Positions 1 to 7,281 of a stretch of DNA of 18,867 nt are shown one piece after another; position 1 is the stretch's first letter; every line of letters begins with the position of its first letter. The DNA is taken from the NCBI GenBank assembly GCA_023428655.1, contig JAEYXC010000391.1:1-18867 (forward strand), read 5' to 3'. The notes beneath the pieces are model-generated. The model was not told where the DNA came from, ran no database searches, and saw only the letters and a list, made by a program, of their open reading frames with translations. The DNA comes from Bacillota bacterium (GTDB lineage: Bacteria > Bacillota > Clostridia > Lachnospirales > Lachnospiraceae). Position numbers and translations under genes: made by a program.

Positions 1-545
1 GTTTTGCATATGGTCATAAGGAGAATGGTGCTGTATTCTCTCATATGGTGGTAATGTATGCCAATGCTCTTTATCAGCGGGGCTTTGTCAAGGAAGGCTT
101 TAAGGCAATCAATTCCTTGTATCGTCATTGCAGTAATTTTGAACGGAGCCGTATCTATCCTGGTATCCCGGAATACATAGGAGATAATGGCAGGGGTCTA
201 TATCATTATCTTACCGGCTCAGCGAGCTGGATGCTATTAACAGTATTAACGGAGATGTTCGGTGTGAAAGGGGTAATGGGTAATCTTTGTATCGAGCCTA
301 AGCTTTTATTGGAGCAATTTGATTCAGACCATAGAGCCTGTGTATCACTTAACTTCGCCGGTCGTAAGCTTATGGTTTGTTATGAGAACCTGTCACGGAA
401 GGAGTACGGAGCGTATCAGCTTGGCAAGGTCCATATGAACGGTACCTTATATGAGGCGGAGGGAGGTTCCTGTATTATTAACCGACAGAGTATTGAAGCG
501 CTGGAGGAGAATAAGGAGCATAGAATCTTGGTTGAATTAATATAA
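1..545 (+). CDS. GH94 (glycosyltransferase-36 type) glycoside phosphorylase, C-terminal end only
   Basis: The gene enters from the left edge. The open frame begins at base 3 and gives about 180 residues. It opens with a GHKENGAVFSH segment, close to the KENG.F.H motif of the cellobiose/cellodextrin phosphorylase (GH94) catalytic barrel. It continues with IYPGIPEYI..NGRG.YHYLTGSASWMLLT and a following FGVKG, which is a typical GH94 C-terminal block, and ends in a small beta-rich tail. GH94 enzymes phosphorolyse beta-glucosides such as cellobiose, cellodextrins or chitobiose to sugar-1-phosphate in the cytoplasm. The specificity-determining N-terminal half lies outside the window, so the substrate cannot be named. 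A cupin gene follows after 18 bases and probably shares the transcript, which ends at the terminator at 1036-1079. Confidence 0.85.
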   Translation, partial: FAYGHKENGAVFSHMVVMYANALYQRGFVKEGFKAINSLYRHCSNFERSRIYPGIPEYIGDNGRGLYHYLTGSASWMLLTVLTEMFGVKGVMGNLCIEPKLLLEQFDSDHRACVSLNFAGRKLMVCYENLSRKEYGAYQLGKVHMNGTLYEAEGGSCIINRQSIEALEENKEHRILVELI

Positions 546-563
546 GGGGAAAGGAAGTATTTG

Positions 564-980
564 ATGAAGAGAGAATATATTGATGTATCCTCCTATCAGG
601 GGGAGGGCTATCTTCCGATGATTGATTTTGAGGCCTGGAGAGTAGCAATGTTGCGGTATTGTGAGGAGTTAGAGGTTCCGAATCTAACGAACATGCAAAA
701 GCATAATGAGACGGATGAGGTATTTGTGCTTTTAGAGGGAAACTGTACCCTGTTTACCGGAGGGAAGGGTGATTCGATTGATGAATTGGATGCAATTGCG
801 ATGAAACCCCTGCAGCTCTATAATGTGAAACAGGGAGTATGGCATACCCATACCCTTGACAAGGCGGCGTCGGTTCTAATTGTTGAGAATAGGAATACCT
901 GTGACAGTAATTCACCAAAGGCAATACTGACTAAATCACAGCTGGAACAGATTAGAACGCTTTACGAAGAAAGAGCTTGA
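564..980 (+). CDS. small single-domain cupin protein
   Basis: This 138-residue cytoplasmic protein has a cupin-like pattern. The first motif region is QKHNETDEVFVLLEGNCTLF (residues 45-64), with H47, E49 and E52 as possible metal or ligand contacts. The second is GVWHTHTL (91-98), with H94 and H96. No second domain, signal peptide or membrane segment is visible. I chose the ATG at 564, with AAGGAAG at 551-557 as ribosome site; an in-frame TTG three bases upstream is the alternative. The gene follows the GH94 gene by 18 bases and ends before a strong terminator, so it is probably the last gene of that operon. Small cupins of this kind may be sugar isomerases or sugar-binding or regulatory proteins. 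The exact reaction cannot be read from the sequence, and linkage to phosphorylase-derived sugar metabolism is inferred only from position. Confidence 0.7.
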   Translation: MKREYIDVSSYQGEGYLPMIDFEAWRVAMLRYCEELEVPNLTNMQKHNETDEVFVLLEGNCTLFTGGKGDSIDELDAIAMKPLQLYNVKQGVWHTHTLDKAASVLIVENRNTCDSNSPKAILTKSQLEQIRTLYEERA

Positions 981-1035
981 GGAAATATGATTGTAATTCA
1001 GGATCAATAATGTATTGCGGATAAATTTTATAAGA

Positions 1036-1079
1036 GTAGGGCGGGAGCACTCGAATTAGGTGCTCCCGTCCTACTTTTT
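1036..1079 (+). terminator. intrinsic terminator after GH94-cupin
   Basis: The arms 1036-1050 and 1060-1074 pair over 15 positions with a single mismatch, around a 9-base loop, and are followed by TTTTT at 1075-1079. It closes the GH94-cupin transcript. Confidence 0.9.
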
Positions 1080-1200
1080 CTATTATTTGGAGAAAGCTCG
1101 CAAAGTATACCTTCAATTGCTTTCTTCCTTATCTCTGTGGCTGGAGGAGCCAAGGAATATGGAGACTTATTCGGGTGTCGTGAGTATAGTGTGACTTCCA
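1080..1200. other. non-coding stretch with no recognised element
   Basis: This lies between the terminator and the promoter of the next gene (gene-free gap 981-1296). Two modest hairpins can be drawn: AGAAAGC/GCTTTCT at 1091-1097 and 1119-1125, and TGGCT/AGCCA at 1138-1142 and 1148-1152. Neither resembles a riboswitch known to me, and both lie upstream of the mapped promoter-like sequence. Short minus-strand open frames here have no protein-like features. Confidence 0.3.
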
Positions 1201-1239
1201 AATTGTACAATTGACAATCGACGAAACATTATATATATT
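1201..1239 (+). promoter_or_regulatory. sigma-A-type promoter with palindrome over the -35, for the LtaS-like gene
   Basis: TTGACA at 1211-1216 and TATATT at 1234-1239 are separated by 17 bases, close to the vegetative consensus. A perfect 12-base palindrome, AATTGTACAATT (1201-1212), overlaps the first two bases of the -35 and could be a regulator site. Initiation would be near 1246, leaving a leader of about 50 bases. Confidence 0.65.
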
Positions 1240-1296
1240 GAAAGCTGTGGGATTACACGAAAAGGGATTATATGGAAGGAAATTGGAGGAATTAGA

Positions 1297-3297
1297 GTGA
1301 AGGACAGGACGCAAAGGTTTATCATACATTGGAAAAGCATACAAAGCATACCGGCATATCTGTTTTTGATCTACTTTACATATATAATAATTACCTATGT
1401 ACGTCAGAGCAAGGAGACAGTTGCACCATCTGCAATCTGTTTTAGCCTGATATGGCTTATATTAACCTTTCTGGCTATGCTGGAGCTGCCGCAAGCGAAG
1501 GACTTTTTTGTAAAGCATGGGAAGTGGTTTAGGGGGACCCTCTTACTGCTTCAGCCCATTCTCTCCTTCTTGATGATTGAGATAATGATGAGTAATTATA
1601 ATGCAAAGATGCTAAAGGAATACTGGAGTTATAATATAATCTGGTATTCTGTCATTGTTTATTTGCTCTTTGTTCTATTACGGAATACCAAACAGACAAT
1701 CCTGCTATCGAATCTTCTGATTTATCTGGCCGGAGTGATTAATTATCTGGTTTATCTATTTCGAGGGAACCCAATTATCCCAAGTGATTTATTGGCATGG
1801 CAGACCGGTATGAGCGTGGCATCCAATTACCGGGTGAGCTTTAGTACAGGCTTTATACTCGCTACAATTCTTATGTATGCTGTTCTAGTTCTGGCCGGTA
1901 AGCTTGGAGAGGGACGGGGAAGGATATCAATCATCAACCGTATGGCAGGTGTTCTTATCTATTCCATGTTTATTACAGCTACTATATTTTGCTTCTTTCA
2001 TACGGATCTCATTCAGACCAAAATAAAGGTGATTGACTATTTCGCACCTAAATTTACATATCGTACCTATGGAACAGCCTTTGGTTATGTAGCAAATGTG
2101 GAGGCCATGGAGGTTGAGGAGCCAATCGGATATTCTGTAACTGAGGTTGAGGAGCTCCTGCTGGCAGCAAAGGACAATCCCATCTTGACGGAGGGGACTG
2201 AGACCAAACCCAATATTATTGCAATCATGAATGAGGCCTTCTCCGATCCTCGTATGCTTGGAAATTATGAGACGAATCGGAGTTACCTGCCCAATATCGA
2301 TGCGCTGAAGGAGAATACGACCAAGGGTACCTTGTATGTATCGGTATTTGGCGGTGCCACCAGTAATACAGAGTATGAATTCCTGACGGGTAATAGTATG
2401 GCAGTAATGCCTAAAAATAGTGTTCCCTATCAGCAGTTTGTTACAGATGCCACTGATTCTCTGGCGGCCACCTTGAAGGACCAGGGCTATTATAATATCG
2501 CCATACATCCTTATGGGTCGAGTGGATATAAAAGGGATTTGGTTTATCCCCTTTTGGGCTTTGATGAATTCCTATCAATAGAGGATTTTAAAAGACCTCA
2601 TTATATTCGTTCTTATATCAGTGATCATGACAGTTTTCAGAAAATTATCGAGCAATATGAAAGTAAGGGGGATCAGCCCCTGTTCATCTTTAATGTGACG
2701 ATGCAAAATCATGGGGGATATTCCGGAGAACAGATTTTTCAGGAAGAGGAGACGGTCCGGTTTACACAGCTGACCGGCTACGAGGAGGTTGAGCAATATC
2801 TGAGTCTCCTTCGGGAAACGGACAGAGCCTTTCAAGCCTTGGTCGATTACTTCACCGAGGTGGAGGAGCCGACAATCATCCTCATGTTTGGAGACCACCA
2901 GCCGGTGGCTTATTCCGAGCTTCATAATCTGTCGCTGGATAAGCAGGATACCTCCATGACCGAGCTGGATCAGCCCAGATACCGAGTTCCGTTTATATTG
3001 TGGGCAAATTACGATATTTCCGAGGATGATGTGGATAACATCAGTGCAAATTACTTATCCTCATACCTATTGAAAACCGCAGGCCTTCCGGGAACAGCCT
3101 ATCATGAATATTTGCTAAAGCTGCAAAAGGCTGTCCCCGTTATTAATGCACATTTTTATATTACTAAGGAGGGAGAAAGCTACTCCCTTTCGGAAGCATC
3201 CGAGTATTTGGAACTGATACGTCAATATCAGTACATAGGCTATAATAATGCCCTCGATAAGGGGAATAAGCTGTGGGAGTATTATTTGCGTAATTAA
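1297..3297 (+). CDS. LTA synthase-like (sulfatase-fold) membrane phosphoglycerol transferase
   Basis: The 666-residue protein starts at GTG 1297, with GGAGGA at 1285-1290 six bases upstream. Residues 1-235 contain about six or seven hydrophobic membrane segments; the FRGNPIIPSDLLAW stretch (155-168) is characteristic of clostridial members. From about residue 303 an extracytoplasmic sulfatase-like domain follows. Candidate metal and catalytic residues by analogy with LtaS are E313 in IMNEAFSD, T355 in GGATSNTEYEFLTG, the NHGGY motif (471-475) and D533-H534 in MFGDHQP. Family members move glycerol-phosphate from phosphatidylglycerol onto lipoteichoic acid or onto surface glycans. Which acceptor is used here is unknown. 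The length is within the usual range of about 600-700 residues. It is monocistronic, with its own promoter, and convergent with the FtsH-like gene 33 bases away. Confidence 0.85.
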   Translation: MKDRTQRFIIHWKSIQSIPAYLFLIYFTYIIITYVRQSKETVAPSAICFSLIWLILTFLAMLELPQAKDFFVKHGKWFRGTLLLLQPILSFLMIEIMMSNYNAKMLKEYWSYNIIWYSVIVYLLFVLLRNTKQTILLSNLLIYLAGVINYLVYLFRGNPIIPSDLLAWQTGMSVASNYRVSFSTGFILATILMYAVLVLAGKLGEGRGRISIINRMAGVLIYSMFITATIFCFFHTDLIQTKIKVIDYFAPKFTYRTYGTAFGYVANVEAMEVEEPIGYSVTEVEELLLAAKDNPILTEGTETKPNIIAIMNEAFSDPRMLGNYETNRSYLPNIDALKENTTKGTLYVSVFGGATSNTEYEFLTGNSMAVMPKNSVPYQQFVTDATDSLAATLKDQGYYNIAIHPYGSSGYKRDLVYPLLGFDEFLSIEDFKRPHYIRSYISDHDSFQKIIEQYESKGDQPLFIFNVTMQNHGGYSGEQIFQEEETVRFTQLTGYEEVEQYLSLLRETDRAFQALVDYFTEVEEPTIILMFGDHQPVAYSELHNLSLDKQDTSMTELDQPRYRVPFILWANYDISEDDVDNISANYLSSYLLKTAGLPGTAYHEYLLKLQKAVPVINAHFYITKEGESYSLSEASEYLELIRQYQYIGYNNALDKGNKLWEYYLRN

Positions 3298-3330
3298 AAT
3301 GGAAGTGGAGAGGATCATTTTATATCCTGT

Positions 3331-5061
3331 CTAGGCACAAATTCTTGTGATATCCTCCTGTCCCATGGATTCCTTCTCTAAAAGCTCCTTGGTAAGCTCC
3401 TCAAGACATGAGAGATTATTTTGAATGAGGTCCTTGGTTTCCTCATACAGAATATTCATGTGTTCTCTGCATTTTGCAACAAGCTTTTCATCCTGACCTT
3501 CATGAAAGATGTCCAGACTGAATAAGCCCATTTCCTCGTCCATACCGAATTTGTTAATATAATCCACCATGTATTGGGAAGCCTTCTGGATGTCATTGCT
3601 TGCACCTGTGGTAATTTCCTCAGAACCAAAAATAAGCTCCTCCGCAATTCTTCCGGCTAAAAGTACCTGTATATTGGCCTTCAGCTGTCTCTTGTTTTGA
3701 AACATGCTGTCCTTAGGTATGCTGAGATTAAAGCCACCGGCACCGCGGACACTGGGGATGATTGTCACCTTGGAGATGTAATGCTCCGGCAGAAGAAGGG
3801 TGGTAACCAGAGCATGACCTGCTTCGTGGTAGGCTGTGATTTTGCGATCCAACTCAGAGATATAGCTTCGATCCTGCTTTGGAGCCCCGGCTATGACCGT
3901 GTAGAAGGCTTTGTCAATATGATCCTTGCGAATTACAGTATCCTTATCATTCGCTGCATTGATTGCTGCTTCATTGAGCAGGTTCTCAAGCATAGCTCCG
4001 CTAAAGCAAACGGTGGATTTGGATAGGCTCTCCAGATTGACATCATCCGCAAGGGGTTTTTTTCTTGCATGCAGGGACAGAATCTGCTGCCTTGCGTTCA
4101 CATCGGGAAGACCTATTTCGATATGTCGATCGAAGCGACCGGGTCGAAGCAAAGCTTCATCCAGTGTATCAAGACGATTGGTAGCACCGATGACGATGAT
4201 ACCTTGATTGTCATGGAAGCCGGACATTTCTGTCAGCAGAGCATTCAAGGTCTGGTCACGCTCATCGTTGCTGGCTGAGACATTTCTGGCTCTTTTCTTG
4301 CCGATGGCATCGATTTCATCGATAAAGATAACTGCTCGCTCACTTTTTTTGGCCTTATTAAAAAGGTTTCGAATACGACTGGCACCTACTCCAACATACA
4401 TCTGGACAAAATCAGAACCGCTCATGGCATAGAAGGGGACGTTGGCTTCACCTGCTATAGCCTTGGCCATTAAGGTTTTACCGGTACCTGGAGGGCCGTA
4501 AAGCAACAAGCCTTTTGGCATTCGAGCTCCGACGGTGGAATATTTATCCGGATCCTTAATAAAGTCAATAATATCCTCCACCATAGATTTAGCCTCGGTA
4601 TTTCCGGCTACACAGGCGAGTGTAACTGAAGAGGGAGCGTCCTTTGAACCAAGTTTTTTCTTGTTCGAATTCTTAATCAGATTGTTCGAGCTACCGCCAC
4701 CGCGGACTAACAGAAGAATGCCTCCGATAACCAACCCGATCAGAAGTACCTTTAACAAGGTAATCAAGGGATTTTCCGTTCCATAGCTGACAGTAACTTC
4801 GTTCAATAGAAGCTCTTCGGTGAAGTTCTCAGTCTTGGGGTTTGGCACAGTATATGAGACATTGGGTTCTGAGGTTAGCTTGGCCTTAAAGGAATTGGTA
4901 TCCTGACTAAAAATGATTTCCTGAACCTGTCCTTCCTCCATGGCTTGAAGAAATTCAGGATAGGTCATATCCTCTGTTACTGATGTGTTATATTTACCGA
5001 TTAGAAAAATTGCGAGTGCAAGAATGGTGCCGGTAAATAGTAACATATATATTTTTTTCAT
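3331..5061 (-). CDS. FtsH-like membrane-anchored AAA+ zinc metalloprotease
   Basis: The protein has 576 residues; the ATG at 5061 is preceded by GGAGGT six bases away. Order of domains: membrane segment 4-22; short extracytoplasmic region about 24-98; second membrane segment 99-119; AAA+ domain with Walker A GPPGTGKT (189-196), Walker B FIDEID (246-251), pore loop MYVGVG (221-226) and second region of homology ATNRLDTLDEALLRPGRFDR (293-312). The M41 protease domain has HEAGH (412-416), and D490 in TTGASNDIQ is the likely third zinc ligand. All catalytic parts are therefore present. FtsH degrades membrane and regulatory proteins using ATP. This copy is shorter than the common form of roughly 600-650 residues, with a brief C-terminal tail and a diverged lead-in (TLACVAGNTEAK), so it may be a secondary paralog and not the housekeeping ftsH; hence no symbol. 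It is divergent from SulP and convergent with the LtaS-like gene. Confidence 0.9.
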   Translation of the reverse strand: MKKIYMLLFTGTILALAIFLIGKYNTSVTEDMTYPEFLQAMEEGQVQEIIFSQDTNSFKAKLTSEPNVSYTVPNPKTENFTEELLLNEVTVSYGTENPLITLLKVLLIGLVIGGILLLVRGGGSSNNLIKNSNKKKLGSKDAPSSVTLACVAGNTEAKSMVEDIIDFIKDPDKYSTVGARMPKGLLLYGPPGTGKTLMAKAIAGEANVPFYAMSGSDFVQMYVGVGASRIRNLFNKAKKSERAVIFIDEIDAIGKKRARNVSASNDERDQTLNALLTEMSGFHDNQGIIVIGATNRLDTLDEALLRPGRFDRHIEIGLPDVNARQQILSLHARKKPLADDVNLESLSKSTVCFSGAMLENLLNEAAINAANDKDTVIRKDHIDKAFYTVIAGAPKQDRSYISELDRKITAYHEAGHALVTTLLLPEHYISKVTIIPSVRGAGGFNLSIPKDSMFQNKRQLKANIQVLLAGRIAEELIFGSEEITTGASNDIQKASQYMVDYINKFGMDEEMGLFSLDIFHEGQDEKLVAKCREHMNILYEETKDLIQNNLSCLEELTKELLEKESMGQEDITRICA

Positions 5062-5106
5062 ATTATTACCTCCGAAAAGTAAAAGGTTTACAAATCCTAT
5101 GGTTCT

Positions 5107-5115
5107 ATTCTAGCA
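5107..5115 (-). promoter_or_regulatory. possible extended -10 for the FtsH-like gene
   Basis: Read on the minus strand, TGCTAGAAT (5115 to 5107) has the TG-N-TANNAT form of an extended -10 and would start transcription near 5100, about 40 bases before the ATG. No convincing -35 is seen. A competing minus-strand option is TTGACA (5233 to 5228) with TCTAAA (5209 to 5204) at 18-base spacing. Confidence 0.35.
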
Positions 5116-5162
5116 TATATCGTTAAAAATTCTAGAAATAAATAATGGAAGGTCTTCCTTTT

Positions 5163-5214
5163 GGTGCCTCACCGGACCCCCCTTTTGATGGGGAGATTCG
5201 GCGTTTAGAGCACC
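5163..5214. other. nested three-tier hairpin between divergent genes
   Basis: Outer arms GGTGC-C-TC and GAGCACC (5163-5170 / 5208-5214, one bulge), a middle stem CCGGA/TTCGG with one G-U pair, and an inner stem CCCC/GGGG around TTTTGAT can stack concentrically. It lies upstream of the SulP promoter. It would be transcribed only if the farther minus-strand promoter serves the FtsH-like gene, and then only in part. I do not recognise it as a known riboswitch class. Confidence 0.35.
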
Positions 5215-5260
5215 TATCTCTTTTCTATGTCAACCAGTTTATAATTTTTTAATAATTAAC

Positions 5261-5289
5261 TTGAAAAAATGATCCGACAGGGATAATAT
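5261..5289 (+). promoter_or_regulatory. sigma-A-type promoter for the SulP gene
   Basis: TTGAAA at 5261-5266 and TAATAT at 5284-5289 are 17 bases apart, giving a predicted leader of about 50 bases before the ATG at 5344. Confidence 0.5.
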
Positions 5290-5343
5290 TGTCTATTGGA
5301 GAGTTAAAATAAGCTTTGAGGGCATTTTTTGGAGGCATGAGTT

Positions 5344-7011
5344 ATGGAAAAATTAAAGCCTAAGTTGTTTTCGGTCATGAAAACCTACACGAGGGATCAG
5401 TTTGTTAAGGATGTAATTGCCGGGATTATCGTAGCAATTATTGCCTTACCTTTATCCATCGCACTGGCACTGGCATCGGGTGTTACACCCGAGAGGGGGT
5501 TATACACGGCCATTGTCGCCGGTTTTGTGATATCCTTTTTCGGAGGGAGTCGTGTTCAGATTTCGGGTCCTACGGCTGCCTTTGCCACAATCGTTGCAGG
5601 GATTGTAGCGAAAAACGGTATGGAAGGTCTGGCTGTTGCCACTATGATGGCAGGGATTCTATTGATAGTCATGGGGTTATTGAAGTTCGGAAGACTATTA
5701 AAATTTATCCCCTACACAATAACTACCGGCTTCACCCTTGGTATTGCAGTTACGATTTTTATCGGACAGATTAAAGATTTTTTGGGATTAACCATTACAA
5801 CCAAGCCGGTAGAAACAATGGAGAAATTAATTGCCTGTGTCGAAGCAATCACAACAATTAACCCCCAGGCACTTCTGGTCGGCGCCCTGTCGCTGGTAAT
5901 TCTTGTGGTTTGGCCCAGGATCAATCGTAAGCTTCCGGCTTCTTTGGTAGCGGTTATTATTGCAGCGGCTATCGTAAAGCTTTTCAATTTTGAGGTCAAT
6001 ACCATAGGGAGCTTGTATGAGATTTCATCGAAGCCCCCGACCTTTCATATGCCGAATATCAGTATATCCATGATTCGTTCCATGGTACCTGATGCCATTA
6101 CCATTGCTGTGCTTGCAGGAGTAGAATCGCTGTTATCCTGCGTGGTTGCGGATGGTATGATCGGTAGCAAGCATCGTTCGAATATGGAATTAGTCGCACA
6201 GGGAGCCGGTAATATCTTATCCAGCCTATTTGGCGGGATTCCTGCTACCGGTGCAATTGCCAGAACAGCTGCCAATGTGAAGAACGGGGGACGTACCCCG
6301 ATTGCAGGAATGGTTCACGCTGTAACACTGTTATTAATTCTGGTGGTGCTTATGCCCTATGCTGCTTTGATTCCCATGCCTACCATCGCAGCAATCCTGT
6401 TTATGGTAGCTTATAACATGAGTGAATGGAGGGAGTTCATCGAGCTGGTGAAGAAGTCTCCCAAAAGCGATATATTAGTATTGATTTCTACCTTTGCACT
6501 TACAGTAATCTTTGATTTGGTAGTTGCAATTGAGATAGGAATCTTGATGGCAGCCATCTTATTTGTTAAGAGAATGGCAGATGTTGCGGGAGTTCAAAGC
6601 TGGACTTACTTGGGAGAGGATACCGCAGAAGAGGATATGAATGATCCTGATAATATCCGGATGAAAAAGGTACCGAAGGATACCCTGGTATATGAGATCC
6701 ACGGACCGATGTTCTTTGGGGCTGCGGATAAATTTCTGGATATTTCCTTGGATTCTCATGTACGAGTTGTGATTCTTCGTATGGGAAGCGTGCCTGCAAT
6801 GGATGTAAATGCACTGCATGTATTAACTCATGTATTGAAATCCTGTCAGAAGAGGCATATCACCCTGCTGTTATCCCATGTTCAGGAGCAACCGTTAAAA
6901 ATGATGCAAAAGGCAGGCTTTGATCAGTCCGTCGGTGTAGAGAATTTTTGTGTCAATATCGATGAGGCATTGGAGAGAGCAAGGCAGATACAGAGTATAG
7001 CAAGAAGCTAA
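5344..7011 (+). CDS. SulP-family anion transporter with C-terminal STAS domain
   Basis: The 555-residue protein starts at ATG 5344, with GGAGG at 5331-5335. The N-terminal block (residues 23-80: IAGIIVAIIALPLSIALALASG, then GLYTAIVAG and GGSRVQISGPTAAF) is the SulP transporter signature. Many hydrophobic helices follow to about residue 415, with the conserved GGIPATGAIARTAANVKNGGRTP stretch. A STAS domain occupies about 440-550, with D487 in the GSVPAMDVNAL loop where regulatory STAS proteins carry a conserved Asp. SulP proteins carry sulfate, bicarbonate or other anions through the cytoplasmic membrane. The anion here cannot be told from sequence, and no carbonic anhydrase or sulfate-assimilation gene is adjacent. 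It appears monocistronic, with its own promoter and terminator. Confidence 0.92.
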   Translation: MEKLKPKLFSVMKTYTRDQFVKDVIAGIIVAIIALPLSIALALASGVTPERGLYTAIVAGFVISFFGGSRVQISGPTAAFATIVAGIVAKNGMEGLAVATMMAGILLIVMGLLKFGRLLKFIPYTITTGFTLGIAVTIFIGQIKDFLGLTITTKPVETMEKLIACVEAITTINPQALLVGALSLVILVVWPRINRKLPASLVAVIIAAAIVKLFNFEVNTIGSLYEISSKPPTFHMPNISISMIRSMVPDAITIAVLAGVESLLSCVVADGMIGSKHRSNMELVAQGAGNILSSLFGGIPATGAIARTAANVKNGGRTPIAGMVHAVTLLLILVVLMPYAALIPMPTIAAILFMVAYNMSEWREFIELVKKSPKSDILVLISTFALTVIFDLVVAIEIGILMAAILFVKRMADVAGVQSWTYLGEDTAEEDMNDPDNIRMKKVPKDTLVYEIHGPMFFGAADKFLDISLDSHVRVVILRMGSVPAMDVNALHVLTHVLKSCQKRHITLLLSHVQEQPLKMMQKAGFDQSVGVENFCVNIDEALERARQIQSIARS

Positions 7012-7040
7012 GTGAGTTAATAATGAAAGCAAATGCATAA

Positions 7041-7080
7041 GAATAAGCTAAACTCCGGGTCATTGATCCGGGGTTTATTC
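7041..7080 (+). terminator. terminator after SulP
   Basis: The arms 7050-7058 and 7068-7076 pair over nine positions (one G-U), and outer GAATAA/TTATTC (7041-7046 / 7075-7080) can extend the stem. The T-tract is weak (TTTATTCT), so termination may be incomplete. Confidence 0.6.
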
Positions 7081-7130
7081 TATAATAAACTTTCTGAAAT
7101 TAACAAAATTGAAAGCTTAAAGATAATAAC

Positions 7131-7200
7131 TTGACACAATGCTGTCAGGTTATCGTCGGTATAATACTATCATATCCGTTGTGAGGATACCACGGTGGTA
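7131..7200 (+). promoter_or_regulatory. promoter region of the AlkC-like gene with inverted repeat and palindrome
   Basis: A perfect -35-like TTGACA (7131-7136) and a perfect -10 TATAAT (7160-7165) are 23 bases apart, too far for normal sigma-A spacing. The TGACA of the first pairs with TGTCA at 7143-7147 as an inverted repeat. A 13-base palindrome TACCAC-G-GTGGTA (7188-7200) sits about 20 bases past the predicted start of transcription. Both look like regulator sites; which regulator is unknown. Confidence 0.45.
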
Positions 7201-7281
7201 AGCACCGAGGGATATCATTTAAGGATAAACTTAAGGAGTATGAATGGTAACCGGGAGTATTTATGCAGGGAGGTGGAGAAG

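Noticed and set aside
1028..1349. Short minus-strand genes upstream of the LtaS-like gene
   Set aside because: They overlap the terminator, the promoter and the start of the LtaS-like gene, have no ribosome sites and show no protein-like composition.
1927..2925. Long minus-strand open frames inside the LtaS-like gene
   Set aside because: They are antisense shadows of a gene with clear catalytic motifs; no start signals or domains are seen.
3697..4786. Plus-strand open frames antisense to the FtsH-like gene
   Set aside because: They are shadows of the Walker and protease-domain coding sequence, with no ribosome sites or recognisable motifs.
5163..5214. Fluoride or other known riboswitch in front of SulP
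   Set aside because: No conserved core of the fluoride, TPP, cobalamin, c-di-GMP or ZTP classes could be matched, and the element lies upstream of the SulP promoter.
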